In this document: positions 17,986 to 27,374 of the stretch, piece after piece
Position numbering within the stretch: position 1 is the first letter of the stretch
How the letters are laid out: every line of letters begins with the position of its first letter
From: Cytophagales bacterium WSM2-2
GTDB taxonomy: Bacteria; Bacteroidota; Bacteroidia; Cytophagales; Cyclobacteriaceae
Assembly (NCBI GenBank): GCA_015472025.1
Contig: BNHL01000001.1
Span: 3,708,001-3,772,000 of the forward strand
DNA: 64,000 nucleotides
Direction: 5' to 3'
Notes under the pieces: model-generated
Told to the model about the DNA's origin: nothing
The model's database searches: none
The model's input: only the letters and a program-made list of their open reading frames with translations
Program-made: the position numbers and the translations under genes

Positions 17986-19806
17986 ATGCCAAAATTTTTT
18001 AATCTCAATTCTATTCGTAACCGGATGCTTTCCGGTCTCCTTTTCCTGACCTTGATCATCCTGGGCATCGGTATTTTTTCCGTGTGCCTTTTTGATAGCG
18101 CCAAACGAATCTCCGAGTCCCATCAGCGAATCAACCGGTTGCATGTATTGACGTTAGGTCTCGTAAAGGCAGATATCGACTTTTTTGATTTTGAGACCAC
18201 TAATGAAGCGTATTTTGTAAGTCGAACAAGTAAATTCCTGATCGCACGAGACAGCCTCGCCAGGATTATAGCAAACGAGTTACAATTGTCATTGCAGCCA
18301 GGTCGGGAAAACACTTATCGTTTAGTCAGAGAGCAACTGCATGCCTTGCGCAATAGCTATCAAAAGTATGATTCGACATTCAAAAAACTGGAAGACCTTG
18401 TATTCAAGAGAGGCTATAAAGATTTCGGGCTTGAAGGTGCAATGCGTGATCACGCCCAGGAGTTAGAGATTCCTGAAATTTTGCCAGAGGTCTTATCTCT
18501 GAGAAAATATGAGAAGGATTTCCTTCCTAGGCACGACATGTCATATGTCGGCCTCTTTGAGAAGCAAAGCAAAGCGTTGCTTCTCCGCTTGGAGAAAGAG
18601 AAAAAAGAAAAACTGGCTCATCATCTGAAAAGATATTCTGAAATTTTTGCTGAGCTCGTTGAGCTCGAGAAAACGATCGGTCTTGGAAATGGGTCAGGCA
18701 TAAGAAACGATCTTCGGGTATTGGCTGCAGATTTCAATCAGCAATACCTGTGGCTTTCAGCAAAGTCAGCTGAACGTTACAACGCCATTCAAACAGACGC
18801 CAGGCTTTTTTACATACTCACCATAGCGGGTGCCCTGATCTTTTTGTTTCTCGCAGGAGTGAAGATTACAACGTGGCTCTCAGAGCCAATCGCTAAGCTT
18901 TCAAAATTAGCTAATGTAACAGGGGAGAGCCCGTTTACTACCCAAACGGTGGACATGAAAGGCGCCCCATTCGAAATCAAAATGCTGGCGGACTCGTACG
19001 TCAAACTGATTAAACAAAGCCGGGAACAAGTAAATGAAATACAGGAAAAATCAGCTCTCCTGATTTTGCACAATGAAGAGCTTAATAAAGTAAACAAGGA
19101 ACTCGACAATTTCCTCTATAGCACTGCTCATGATTTGCGTTCGCCCCTGGCTTCTTTGTCGGGCATAGCCCGGTTATTAAAGATCGAAAACCGACAGCAA
19201 AACCTGAATACCTACCTGGAGATGATACAAGATAGTATTCAGCGACAGGAGAGTTTTATCGCCCAGATTGTCAGCTATTCCAAAAACAAGAAACTGGAGG
19301 TTATCCCTGAGCTTCTCAACCTGCAAAAAATTGCGGAAGATGTTTTTAGAGAAAAAGAATTTATAGAGGGGAGTTCAAACATTGAAAAGAGGATCATCTA
19401 TTATTGCGATATCCCATTCTATTCGGACCACAACCGCGTCCAGATGATTCTGAGCAATCTTGTATCAAACGGTATTCAGTTTGCCGATCCTGACAAAACG
19501 AATCAGTATATCGAACTGAAAATCACAGTTAATGATGCGGAGGCGGCTATCGAGTATTCTGATAACGGGTTGGGCATTGCGCAAGAACATATTCCACGGA
19601 TATTTAATATGTTTTACCGGGCGAGTGCTCATTCCAAGGGATCGGGGCTGGGATTATTTCTTTTGCGTGAGGCGGTCAACAAACTGGAGGGTAGCATCAC
19701 CGTGGAGTCAGGAGAAAAAGCAGGTGCACGCTTCACTATCAAACTTCGTAATCTGGGAATAAGGTTAAAGCAGATGGATCACGAGGAGTACCTGTTGATG
19801 CATTGA
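17986..19806 (+). CDS. Sensor histidine kinase with helical extracytoplasmic module
   Basis: A 606-residue kinase. TM1 is at about 14-36, followed by a helical periplasmic region with RGYKDFGLEGAMRDHA and RKYEKDFLPRHD (both shared with the next gene), TM2 at about 270-292, a coiled coil, a HisKA-like helix with STAHDLRSPLASLSG, and HATPase (NLVSNGIQF, DNGLGI, GSGLGLFLL). The periplasmic module resembles helical-bimodular ligand-binding domains of chemoreceptors. ATG 17986 opens directly onto TM1. It is convergent with the HAMP-GAF gene with no base between the two stop codons, and no response regulator is adjacent. Confidence 0.88.
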   Translation: MPKFFNLNSIRNRMLSGLLFLTLIILGIGIFSVCLFDSAKRISESHQRINRLHVLTLGLVKADIDFFDFETTNEAYFVSRTSKFLIARDSLARIIANELQLSLQPGRENTYRLVREQLHALRNSYQKYDSTFKKLEDLVFKRGYKDFGLEGAMRDHAQELEIPEILPEVLSLRKYEKDFLPRHDMSYVGLFEKQSKALLLRLEKEKKEKLAHHLKRYSEIFAELVELEKTIGLGNGSGIRNDLRVLAADFNQQYLWLSAKSAERYNAIQTDARLFYILTIAGALIFLFLAGVKITTWLSEPIAKLSKLANVTGESPFTTQTVDMKGAPFEIKMLADSYVKLIKQSREQVNEIQEKSALLILHNEELNKVNKELDNFLYSTAHDLRSPLASLSGIARLLKIENRQQNLNTYLEMIQDSIQRQESFIAQIVSYSKNKKLEVIPELLNLQKIAEDVFREKEFIEGSSNIEKRIIYYCDIPFYSDHNRVQMILSNLVSNGIQFADPDKTNQYIELKITVNDAEAAIEYSDNGLGIAQEHIPRIFNMFYRASAHSKGSGLGLFLLREAVNKLEGSITVESGEKAGARFTIKLRNLGIRLKQMDHEEYLLMH

Positions 19807-21663
19807 TCATTCGACCATCAACGGGCGGTGCCGCTCAAGTTCTTCTTTAAGCGCTTTTATTTCATTTTCCAGTTCTTGCCGTTGGCGATTCATTTCTTCC
19901 TGGGTGGCTTGAAGTTCTTCAGCGCTTTGACGTAATGTTTCTTCTTGCAAGGCAAGGTCGTCTGCTTTGGCTTTTGATTCAGCCAGGAGGCTCTTCGTCT
20001 GATCGGCAGTTTGTTGATTTGCTACAAATGCACCTATGGTCTCCGCCATTTTCTCAACAAACTCGATATGATTCTTTTCAAACGCGTGAAGGGAGGCAAT
20101 TTCAATTACACCGTTTATTTCGTTTCGGTTTTTTAATGGAACAATGACAATACTCCGGGGAGTGGCTTCTCCAAGGCCGGAAGTTATTTTAACATAATCT
20201 TTCGGCACCTCGGTAACATGAATGGTCACGCCTTCTTTCCTGCACTGGCTGATCAACCCAGAATCAAGATCAACTCTTTCGGTGTTGAATCTCTTTTTAT
20301 CATATGCATACGTGGAGATTCGCTCGAAGCAGTTCTCCTTCCGGTTGACCAGGTACAGTGCTGCCTGGTTCGCCTGAATATGCCTGACCAGTAATTTCAC
20401 AATCTGATCACCGAGTTCATGCAAGTTGCGGGTATCATTTTTCAGGAGTTCATTGAATTTAATAGTGCCTTCGCTGTTCCAATTGATTTTGGATTGAATA
20501 GCGTCCGCTTCGTTTAGTTTCTGTTGCATACTGATCAGGGCGCGGGCCAGTATGTCTCCCTGAAACCGTTCATCGTAACGGGCGTTCAGGTTTCCACTTC
20601 CCAGTTTTTCAGCATAAGACGTTGCACTTTTCATTCGCTCCAGGAATTGATTGATCGCGATTTTAGTCTGCCCGATCTCCTCATTCGTATCCACTCTTAA
20701 GCTGGAGGGAAAAACCCCGTTTGCCAACTGACTCATTGTACCCCGGATCTCTTTAATAACGGAAGTAAGGACATTGGAATAGGTAAGCGCCAGGACGATT
20801 GCAACACCGAATTGAATGAAAAAGATAATGACCAACCATACCTTGGACCTGGAGATATTGTTGCTTGTTTGCTCATGTACTTTTTCCTGGATTCGGATAG
20901 TCGAGGCACGCACTTTTTGAAGCTGAGCAAATAGCTCACCCTTCTTGCCATCCTTGTCTGTTAACCCGATTTCTTTCTCAATGTCCACTACCTGGTTAAA
21001 TTCATTTTTATAACTGGAAAGAAGTAGCAGCAATTCTTCTTTCCCGCTCTTACTCAATTCAGCAGAGAAAGCCGATATCACATTATTGAATTCAGCTTGG
21101 TATTTGAGGTCCTTGCGAAGAAAGAAATCTTTTTCATGCCTTCGAAGGGTGAGCATCACCACACGGTCGTACTTCTGTGAAGAGTTCTCTATTTTGTGTA
21201 TGGCGCCTCGCAATGAACCTTCCAGGCCGAAATCCTTAAACCCTCTCTTTTTGAGCAGCGCCTGAGTTTCGCCAAAGAGCGTGCTGATCGCAGACGACCT
21301 GAATAAACTATCCACCCTGCTTTTAGTCTCCTGATCGGTAAGAAATTTGTTTTCAGCTATGTGCTTCAGGCTTTCGTTAGCCGATTTCAAAGCTAACGTG
21401 TACCTGTCAAGGATTTCACTCTTTTCGTTTTCCTGGAAGCTCTTCTGTTTGTATCCTTCATAGATGAACTCCTTGGCGGCTAGTTCAATGCGTTCAAGAT
21501 TGATTGATAATTTTTCTGACTCTTCATTAAGGCTTTGAAGTGAAATGATGTCGGATATGGAGGATATAGCGAAAAAGGTTAGAAGAACAGACAACAGAAT
21601 GATCGAACTGAATGCAAGCAGTAGCTTTACCCGTATCTTTATATTCTTGAATAACCGGATCAT
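19807..21663 (-). CDS. HAMP-GAF signalling protein with helical sensor, no kinase domain
   Basis: A 618-residue protein. TM1 is at about 10-32, a helical periplasmic module carries KKRGFKDFGLEGSLRGAI and LRRHEKDFFLRKD (paralogous to the adjacent kinase), TM2 is at about 275-297, then a HAMP-like linker, a GAF domain (about 410-550, RSIVIVPLKNRNEINGVIEI) and a C-terminal coiled coil (QEETLRQSAEELQATQEEM). There is no kinase, cyclase or methyl-accepting region. It probably passes a signal by protein contact, perhaps to the convergent kinase; this is inferred. ATG 21663 is used because the in-frame codon at 21681 is TTG and adds nothing. Confidence 0.85.
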   Translation of the reverse strand: MIRLFKNIKIRVKLLLAFSSIILLSVLLTFFAISSISDIISLQSLNEESEKLSINLERIELAAKEFIYEGYKQKSFQENEKSEILDRYTLALKSANESLKHIAENKFLTDQETKSRVDSLFRSSAISTLFGETQALLKKRGFKDFGLEGSLRGAIHKIENSSQKYDRVVMLTLRRHEKDFFLRKDLKYQAEFNNVISAFSAELSKSGKEELLLLLSSYKNEFNQVVDIEKEIGLTDKDGKKGELFAQLQKVRASTIRIQEKVHEQTSNNISRSKVWLVIIFFIQFGVAIVLALTYSNVLTSVIKEIRGTMSQLANGVFPSSLRVDTNEEIGQTKIAINQFLERMKSATSYAEKLGSGNLNARYDERFQGDILARALISMQQKLNEADAIQSKINWNSEGTIKFNELLKNDTRNLHELGDQIVKLLVRHIQANQAALYLVNRKENCFERISTYAYDKKRFNTERVDLDSGLISQCRKEGVTIHVTEVPKDYVKITSGLGEATPRSIVIVPLKNRNEINGVIEIASLHAFEKNHIEFVEKMAETIGAFVANQQTADQTKSLLAESKAKADDLALQEETLRQSAEELQATQEEMNRQRQELENEIKALKEELERHRPLMVE

Positions 21664-21794
21664 GAAGTTGAGTACGGACAAATGTATCTGCCGATTATCC
21701 AGCTTCGGTTAATTGATTGTTATTTTTACTTCACGATAAGATTGTATTAGAGTTATTCCAGGCACTTTTATTTATTCAACCACGTTCATTTTAT

Positions 21795-22493
21795 ATGAAG
21801 ACATTTGTTAGTGACATTTCGAAGAAAGAATTTTCAGCAGAAGAGAAAGTGTCTGGCAAGACCATTCAGCCATCGATACTCTCCACAATAAAACAGGAAC
21901 ACCCGGAATTCGATAAGAACTGCCATCTTTCGGTAGGAGAGTTGAATAAATTCAGGCAGAAGTACATCAGTGACTACCTGGTGAGGGAGAGTGGCGAACT
22001 CACTGAATTGGAGAACACTGTTCTTGGTGCATTAAAAAACCATAGTACACTCTCAGATAAAATTCAAGACGAAGACACGGAAAGCTATACGCTGGGCCAG
22101 CGACTGGCAGACAAAGTAGCTACTTTCGGAGGAAGCTGGAGGTTCATCATTCTATTCATGTCTTTCCTTTTCGTTTGGATTGCGATCAATATCTTCATTC
22201 TCATCAGCAAACCGTTCGATCCTTATCCTTTCATTTTGTTGAACCTCATCTTGTCTTGCATTGCTGCATTGCAAGCCCCGGTAATCATGATGAGCCAGAA
22301 CAGGCAAGACGAGAAAGACCGCGACCGCGCCAAAAAAGATTATATGATTAACCTGAAATCAGAGCTCGAGATCAGGATGCTGCATGAAAAACTGGATCAC
22401 CTCATCATTCACCAGCAGCACGAGCTGGTGGAGATTCAGAAAGTACAGATTGAAATGATGAACGACATCATGACCCGGCTGAAAGCAAAATAA
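21795..22493 (+). CDS. DUF1003 family membrane protein
   Basis: A 232-residue protein with two membrane helices (about 118-165) and the DUF1003 core: RLADKVATFGGSWRFI, then KPFDPYPFILLNL, then LQAPVIMMSQNRQDEKDR. A soluble, partly helical N-terminal region (1-105) and a C-terminal coiled coil facing the cytoplasm flank them. The family's function is not established. The gene is transcribed away from the HAMP-GAF gene and ends directly against the stop codon of the leftward AlkD-like gene. ATG 21795 is preferred over an upstream TTG in the same frame. Confidence 0.88.
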   Translation: MKTFVSDISKKEFSAEEKVSGKTIQPSILSTIKQEHPEFDKNCHLSVGELNKFRQKYISDYLVRESGELTELENTVLGALKNHSTLSDKIQDEDTESYTLGQRLADKVATFGGSWRFIILFMSFLFVWIAINIFILISKPFDPYPFILLNLILSCIAALQAPVIMMSQNRQDEKDRDRAKKDYMINLKSELEIRMLHEKLDHLIIHQQHELVEIQKVQIEMMNDIMTRLKAK

Positions 22494-23225
22494 TCAGCGC
22501 TTCAGGTAAAAGTCTTTCGTTTTCTTGTCGAGTTTTTCAGTGGCGTAACGTAAGGTGTCGCGCGCCATTGTGCCGGCATATTTGTCGAGGAAGGAGAGAA
22601 GTCTTTCCCTATCGCGCTTGCCCGCTTCGCGAACCCAACTGCCAACGGCTTTACTCACCATGTCTTCTTTGTCACGGACCAGGAGTTCGGCAATTTTAAA
22701 AGTGTCATCGATTTCATTTTGCCTGATGAAGTAGTAGGTGCTGACGATGGCAGTCCTGCGCTCCCACACATTTTTTGACTTGGCAAGTTTGTAAAGAATT
22801 GCCCGGGGCTTGTCTGCCAGGTAGCCGCCCACAACATAAGGAGCACTCCGGTCGATCATGTCCCAGTTGTCAATGCGGTGATGATTGTCAATGTAAAGTT
22901 CAAAGAGGCTCTTTCGTTGTTCGGGTGTTATCTTCTTATTCCTTGCCAGGAAGTCCATGATACATACGGCACCAAGCCTCACTTCATAATAATCACTGTC
23001 GAAAAGTTTTTCGATCTCTTCCACAGGCATGGACGTGAACTTTTTAGCAAGAGCAAAGACATCACCCATGCGCACGTTCAGGAATTTTGTTGCTGAAGCA
23101 TCGCCTCGAAAATAACGGGAGTTGTCTGCTCCAGACTTAGCTAATGAATTCATCCCTTTCACAAACTGAGTGGCCGTGATCGGTGACGATTCTTCTTTGC
23201 CTTTCTTGTTGATCTTTCCAGGCAT
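22494..23225 (-). CDS. DNA alkylation repair protein, AlkD-like (HEAT-like repeats)
   Basis: A 243-residue helical-repeat protein. The segment LFDSDYYEVRLGAVCIMDFLAR, the helix around NHHRIDNWDMIDRSAPYVVG and RRTAIVSTYYFIRQN match the AlkD family, DNA glycosylases that remove bulky or cationic alkylated bases without base flipping. The tryptophan and aspartate of NWDMIDR correspond to the conserved catalytic cleft. The N-terminal 45 residues are charged and variable. It is followed 9 bp upstream on the same strand by an SRPBCC gene, so they form a short operon. The stop codon abuts that of the DUF1003 gene. Confidence 0.82.
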   Translation of the reverse strand: MPGKINKKGKEESSPITATQFVKGMNSLAKSGADNSRYFRGDASATKFLNVRMGDVFALAKKFTSMPVEEIEKLFDSDYYEVRLGAVCIMDFLARNKKITPEQRKSLFELYIDNHHRIDNWDMIDRSAPYVVGGYLADKPRAILYKLAKSKNVWERRTAIVSTYYFIRQNEIDDTFKIAELLVRDKEDMVSKAVGSWVREAGKRDRERLLSFLDKYAGTMARDTLRYATEKLDKKTKDFYLKR

Positions 23226-23234
23226 GGATTACAA

Positions 23235-23618
23235 TTATTCTTCTTCGTAAAACTCCTGTAGTGATCCGAAGTAAGCGTCTTTCCATCCTTCTACAATATC
23301 ATCGTATGCTTCGTCTGGAATGTTGGTGTGACGCAACTCAACGGAAGTACCCTCGGCATGTGCATGAAGCAGGATGGTGACAATGGACTCTTCTTCCTGG
23401 TCACCGAAATACCATTGCTGAACAATTTTCTTGCCTTCGACAAATTCGAGGTTCTTGCCGACAATGCTTCCTTCCCACAACGAAAATTCACTTCCCGGAA
23501 CAGTCGACATTTCAGCGGCCTCACCACTCCACAAATGGATCGTTGGAGCAAAGGTGAGCGCGCGATAAAGGTCTTCCGGTGGAGCGGGAATGATAAAATA
23601 CTTCTTGTAATCTTTCAT
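23235..23618 (-). CDS. SRPBCC (START/AHSA1-like) domain protein
   Basis: A 127-residue single-domain protein. YFIIPAPPEDLYRALTFAPTIHLWSG at the start and the C-terminal helix WKDAYFGSLQEFYEEE fit the SRPBCC/activator-of-Hsp90-homology fold, which has a deep hydrophobic cavity. The ligand is unknown. ATG 23618 (MKDYKKYF) matches the start of the fold; the in-frame extension is implausible. The gene is 9 bp from the AlkD-like gene and likely co-transcribed with it. Confidence 0.8.
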   Translation of the reverse strand: MKDYKKYFIIPAPPEDLYRALTFAPTIHLWSGEAAEMSTVPGSEFSLWEGSIVGKNLEFVEGKKIVQQWYFGDQEEESIVTILLHAHAEGTSVELRHTNIPDEAYDDIVEGWKDAYFGSLQEFYEEE

Positions 23619-23669
23619 GATGATTTGATCCTGACGAAAGATCAAATATCTGAAAGAACAGATGAAAAA

Positions 23670-24101
23670 TTACTTTTTCTTTGGAACACTTTGCCAAAGT
23701 ACTTGTACGATCATCCATTTCCCATTGTACTTGGCCAGCAATATGTAATCTGTTCCCCACCAGGCCGTGAGCTTGGCGCTTGCAGTTTGATCCTGAACAT
23801 CGAATATCTGGATTTCTTTGGGGGCGGTTTTCGGGGCAGGTCTGTTCTTCTTCCGGATGCCATCGGCATACTGGATCATTTCCTTGAACGACATCGGTTC
23901 GCCTGCATACTTCTGAGAGTCTTTAGGCTGATAGTATCCGTACTTGTTCACTTCAGGTAAAATGCTTCTTTTGATTTTAAGCGTATCGCCTTCGTAAAAC
24001 CCCTCTACATAGTCGAGCACGGCACTTCGAACGTCTTGCTCTTCAGACTGCGCGAAGCAACCGATAGAGCATGTCAATAAAAGGAAGAGAATGGTTTTCA
24101 T
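23670..24101 (-). CDS. Secreted NTF2-like (putative lumazine-binding type) protein
   Basis: A 143-residue protein with a signal peptide (about 1-17). The mature part begins EEQDVRSAVLDYVEGFYEGD and ends TDYILLAKYNGKWMIVQVLWQ, the pattern of small NTF2-like periplasmic proteins usually annotated as putative lumazine-binding. The alpha+beta cone fold binds small molecules in many relatives, but neither ligand nor reaction is known. It may belong to the same leftward transcript as the SRPBCC and AlkD-like genes (51 bp gap). Confidence 0.8.
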   Translation of the reverse strand: MKTILFLLLTCSIGCFAQSEEQDVRSAVLDYVEGFYEGDTLKIKRSILPEVNKYGYYQPKDSQKYAGEPMSFKEMIQYADGIRKKNRPAPKTAPKEIQIFDVQDQTASAKLTAWWGTDYILLAKYNGKWMIVQVLWQSVPKKK

Positions 24102-24139
24102 ATCAGGTTTGGTTTAAAGTTTCTGCTGTCAGCGATCCG

Positions 24140-25120
24140 CTACCGTGCACCTGAATCTCTGAGCATTTTTTCAATTGCACTATGCCCTTTCTTCTTCGCC
24201 CATGTCAACGGAGTAGACCAGGGAGCACCGGATTTATTCGGATCTGCTCCATGCTTTAGCAAAAACTCGACCATTTCCAGGTGTCCCCATCGTGCGGCCA
24301 TTCCCAAGGGAGTAGACTGATACTCTTCTTCTATTGGATTTATATCAGCACCATGCTTAATGAGCAGTTCGGCCTTTTGGATGCGCCCTTTTTGTGCCAT
24401 ATCGTGGAGCACTGTTACGTGATGCCAACTCATCACGTTGGGGCTCATGCCCCGTTGCATAATGAGCTCTGCATTGGACAGCTGTTCGAAATAGTAAAAC
24501 TGTGTCCACTTTAGGACGCTGGGAACTCTGGCACCATACTTTAGTAAAAGATCGACCATCTCAAAGTGACCTATTTTTACTGCGGTCATCAAAACTCCTT
24601 CGCTCCAAAAATAAGTTTCGTCCAGGGCGAACTCTGGGTGCTCAGTTAGTATTTGCTTTACACGTTCGATCTCATTTTTGTCGACCGCTTTTTCGAATTC
24701 GGATTGCAGTGATGTTCTGCCATACTTGATGGCTCCATTATCCCCTTTGAATTTGTGAGCTTCGGGATGTTGTGCATATTCTTCAAGAAGTGAAAGGACT
24801 TCGCGGTGCCCGCGGTCGTCTGCCATCATTTCTAACTTATCAAGGAATGGATAGATTTTGTATTCCCTATCGTGAGCTCCAAGATTCAAAAGGTACCTGA
24901 CCAGGTCAACGTGACCTTCACGTACAGCAAAGTGAATAGGAGGAGTGTAGTTGAATTGTGCGTAGGCTAACTCGGGCACCTTTTCCGTCATGCGTTTTAC
25001 TGTGTCCAGATCACCCCGGTAGCTTGCCGACAGGATATTCCAAACCTCAATTGTACTTGACGTCACGTCATTGGCAATGACCACGGGAAGGTTCAGTTTC
25101 AATTCGGGAGGCTGTAGCAT
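24140..25120 (-). CDS. Ankyrin-repeat protein
   Basis: A 326-residue soluble protein with two groups of ankyrin repeats: about residues 30-110 (PPIHFAVREGHVDLVRYLLNLG) and 140-320 (LMTAVKIGHFEMVDLLLKYGA; STPLGMAARWGHLEMVEFL). Ankyrin repeats bind other proteins. There is no signal peptide or enzymatic domain, so it is probably a cytoplasmic adaptor; the partner is unknown. ATG 25120. The gap to the next leftward gene is only 38 bp, so it may share a transcript. Confidence 0.9.
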   Translation of the reverse strand: MLQPPELKLNLPVVIANDVTSSTIEVWNILSASYRGDLDTVKRMTEKVPELAYAQFNYTPPIHFAVREGHVDLVRYLLNLGAHDREYKIYPFLDKLEMMADDRGHREVLSLLEEYAQHPEAHKFKGDNGAIKYGRTSLQSEFEKAVDKNEIERVKQILTEHPEFALDETYFWSEGVLMTAVKIGHFEMVDLLLKYGARVPSVLKWTQFYYFEQLSNAELIMQRGMSPNVMSWHHVTVLHDMAQKGRIQKAELLIKHGADINPIEEEYQSTPLGMAARWGHLEMVEFLLKHGADPNKSGAPWSTPLTWAKKKGHSAIEKMLRDSGAR

Positions 25121-25215
25121 ACATTAAAATAAGGGAGTTTAAGTTCCGTTCACAGAAATTAGATGACGGAAGGTAGCTTCTTAGCCAGGAAGAGATATAT
25201 TAGAAGTCGAAATTT

Positions 25216-25731
25216 ATGTCCAGGCAGGTTATGGATGTTAAAAGGACTTTGTTGGTTGTATGCGCCTTCGTGGTCGCCGGGAACCTGGTGGCACAAAAAC
25301 CGTTGCCGGAAAGCCAGCCAAATATAAGGCCGTCTTTCATCGGCTTGTTCGTAAATAAAATGGATTCCACCCGTGAGTGGTACGAGAGTAAGCTGGGTTT
25401 CAAAACCATTCAATACAAAAGAATATCACCCGAACTTTCATTCGCTGTTATAGAATGGAACGGTATCTGGATTGAGATGATCCAGAACCCAAGAGTAACC
25501 ACACGCAACAAATTCACAGACGCATTTCCCGGGGCCGTAGGGATGGAAGGGTTTTTCAAACTCGGATTTTATGTCAATCAATTGGAAGACCTTGAAAAGG
25601 AGTTGAAAGCAAAAGGGGTGAAGTTCAAATACCCGATGATGCGCAACGAAGACTTTAAAATGAAACTCTTTATCATCGAAGACCCCGAGGGAAACCTCAT
25701 TCAATTTTATAACACCGACCTTCAAAAATAA
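25216..25731 (+). CDS. Secreted VOC (glyoxalase-like) domain protein
   Basis: A 171-residue protein with a hydrophobic leader (about 8-26) and one vicinal-oxygen-chelate domain: PSFIGLFVNKMDSTREWYESKLGFKTI at the start and the closing FIIEDPEGNLIQFY. The final Glu/Gln positions typical of metal ligands are only partly kept. VOC proteins include glyoxalases, dioxygenases and resistance proteins, so the reaction cannot be named. Export is unusual for this fold but common in Bacteroidota paralogues. It is followed by an alpha/beta hydrolase 42 bp later on the same strand. Confidence 0.82.
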   Translation: MSRQVMDVKRTLLVVCAFVVAGNLVAQKPLPESQPNIRPSFIGLFVNKMDSTREWYESKLGFKTIQYKRISPELSFAVIEWNGIWIEMIQNPRVTTRNKFTDAFPGAVGMEGFFKLGFYVNQLEDLEKELKAKGVKFKYPMMRNEDFKMKLFIIEDPEGNLIQFYNTDLQK

Positions 25732-25773
25732 ACTCTATCGAAAAAAAACGACAATCAAAAACACGTTTGTACT

Positions 25774-26640
25774 ATGGCGCTTTCATTTAAAACCACTAAT
25801 CAGTCAATTACTGCCAGGGATGGATTTCTGCTGGATGCTATTCTTTTCGAGCCTGAAAAACCCAGGGCTTGCATTCAGATTAACTCTGCGACAGGAGTAA
25901 GAAAAGAATTTTACAAGAACTTCGCTGAATACCTTGCAGGCCAGGGATATGCCGTACTCATTTTCGATTATCGTGGCATTGGAAAATCAAGACCGAGATC
26001 ACTGCGTGGCTTTGCGGCTGAGCTCCACGAGTGGGGAAAGAATGACATGGCCGCTGTGCTTGACTGGATGGATGCCCTGTATCCGCGGCTGAAGAAATAT
26101 TTTATCGGGCACAGTGCTGGCGGACAACAAATAGGCTTTATGGATAACTATGATAAAGTGTCGAAGGCAATTTCCGTAAGTTCATCCACGGGATACTGGA
26201 AGTGGTTGAGTTCGCCTTATAAATATTTTACTTTACTCGTCTGGCATGTTCTTGTTCCGTGTACCGTGTCAGTATTAGGTTATGTTCCATCCAGCTGGTT
26301 CGGGCTTGGAGAAGATCTGCCGAAAGGTGTTGCCAAAGAATGGCGCAGCTGGTGTCTCAGGCAAAATTACTTTGGAAATTTTCTGGGAGAGACCACACCC
26401 AATTTCTTTGCTTCCATTAAAATCCCCATTCACTTTATATACCCCACTGATGACAACATTGCCACCGAGCGATCGGTTGCTTCACTCCGGGGTTTTTATA
26501 CAGGTGCACAAACATCAGTTGAGCGTGTCGACCCCGATGACTATGGTTTGCGAAAGATTGGTCACTTTGGTTTTTTCTCACGCTCCGCTAAAGACACCTT
26601 GTGGCCTAAAGTAGTGCACTTCTTCGAAGGCCTTTCTTAG
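25774..26640 (+). CDS. Alpha/beta hydrolase (S33 aminopeptidase/lipase-like)
   Basis: A 288-residue cytoplasmic protein. The oxyanion region FDYRGIGKSRP and the nucleophile elbow GHSAGG with S114 mark the alpha/beta hydrolase fold. The acid is probably the D of the YPTDDN segment, and the His lies in RKIGHFGFF near the end, giving a complete triad by position. Sequences of this style are usually annotated as serine aminopeptidase or alpha/beta hydrolase; the substrate is unknown. It may be co-transcribed with the VOC gene. Confidence 0.88.
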   Translation: MALSFKTTNQSITARDGFLLDAILFEPEKPRACIQINSATGVRKEFYKNFAEYLAGQGYAVLIFDYRGIGKSRPRSLRGFAAELHEWGKNDMAAVLDWMDALYPRLKKYFIGHSAGGQQIGFMDNYDKVSKAISVSSSTGYWKWLSSPYKYFTLLVWHVLVPCTVSVLGYVPSSWFGLGEDLPKGVAKEWRSWCLRQNYFGNFLGETTPNFFASIKIPIHFIYPTDDNIATERSVASLRGFYTGAQTSVERVDPDDYGLRKIGHFGFFSRSAKDTLWPKVVHFFEGLS

Positions 26641-26655
26641 TTTGCTTGACCTTCG

Positions 26656-27360
26656 TCAGTGGACGATTGAATTCAGGTATTTTACACGGTACAACATTTC
26701 TGTTTGTACGCTTTTGGAGTTATACTTTGCGGGTACCCAATCTTTACTTGTGCTTTTTAACAACTTAATTACTTTGGCATCATAGCCTTCAATAATGCTT
26801 TTCTTGATCTGGATGTTCTCGATCTTCCCCTCTTCCGTAACGATAAACGACACCAAAAACTCAGACGCTCTTTTTATTTCGTATCCGGTTTGTGACAGTA
26901 CACTTGGGAGTGACTGTTTCTTTTTATATCGAGGTGTGATGATTTTATTTGCACGGTACAGTGGTTTCCCTCTATACATACCGATGGAGTCCAGATATTT
27001 TTCTTGTTTATTAAGATAGTCCTCAGCCACCAGTGACATCCTCCGGAAACCTTCAATTTTGTAAACTAGCGTTGAATCTGTTAACGATTCGATTCTGTAT
27101 GTGCTAAAAGCGAAAGTCAGGTTATTACCAGTCATTGACCAATCTTGGGTAAGATCGTCCCAGCCTGGAGAGAAACTGATGTTGACTTTTCCCTTTTCGT
27201 CAAACGTGTAGCGTGTGTAAGAAGTATCGGGTTCTACAGACTCTGGTGAGAGATTCTCTACATTTATTTTGATCCATGCCTTTTGAATCTTTTTTGAATC
27301 CTGAGCGCGAGCTTGAAGATCGAAATAGAACAGACCGATAGTAATCAAGACAAATTTCAT
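26656..27360 (-). CDS. Secreted protein with TonB C-terminal-like domain
   Basis: A 234-residue protein with a signal peptide (about 1-19, ending ARAQ), a lipocalin-like beta region (about 25-115), and a C-terminal TonB-like domain (about 160-230: SEFLVSFIVTEEGKIENIQI). It lacks the proline-rich linker and stable membrane anchor of true TonB, so it probably does not energise receptors; such domains are common in Bacteroidota periplasmic proteins. ATG 27360 opens the signal peptide. It is the last gene of a three-gene leftward operon, 14 bp after the metalloprotease-like gene. Confidence 0.78.
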   Translation of the reverse strand: MKFVLITIGLFYFDLQARAQDSKKIQKAWIKINVENLSPESVEPDTSYTRYTFDEKGKVNISFSPGWDDLTQDWSMTGNNLTFAFSTYRIESLTDSTLVYKIEGFRRMSLVAEDYLNKQEKYLDSIGMYRGKPLYRANKIITPRYKKKQSLPSVLSQTGYEIKRASEFLVSFIVTEEGKIENIQIKKSIIEGYDAKVIKLLKSTSKDWVPAKYNSKSVQTEMLYRVKYLNSIVH

Positions 27361-27374
27361 ACACTCTAAAATTT

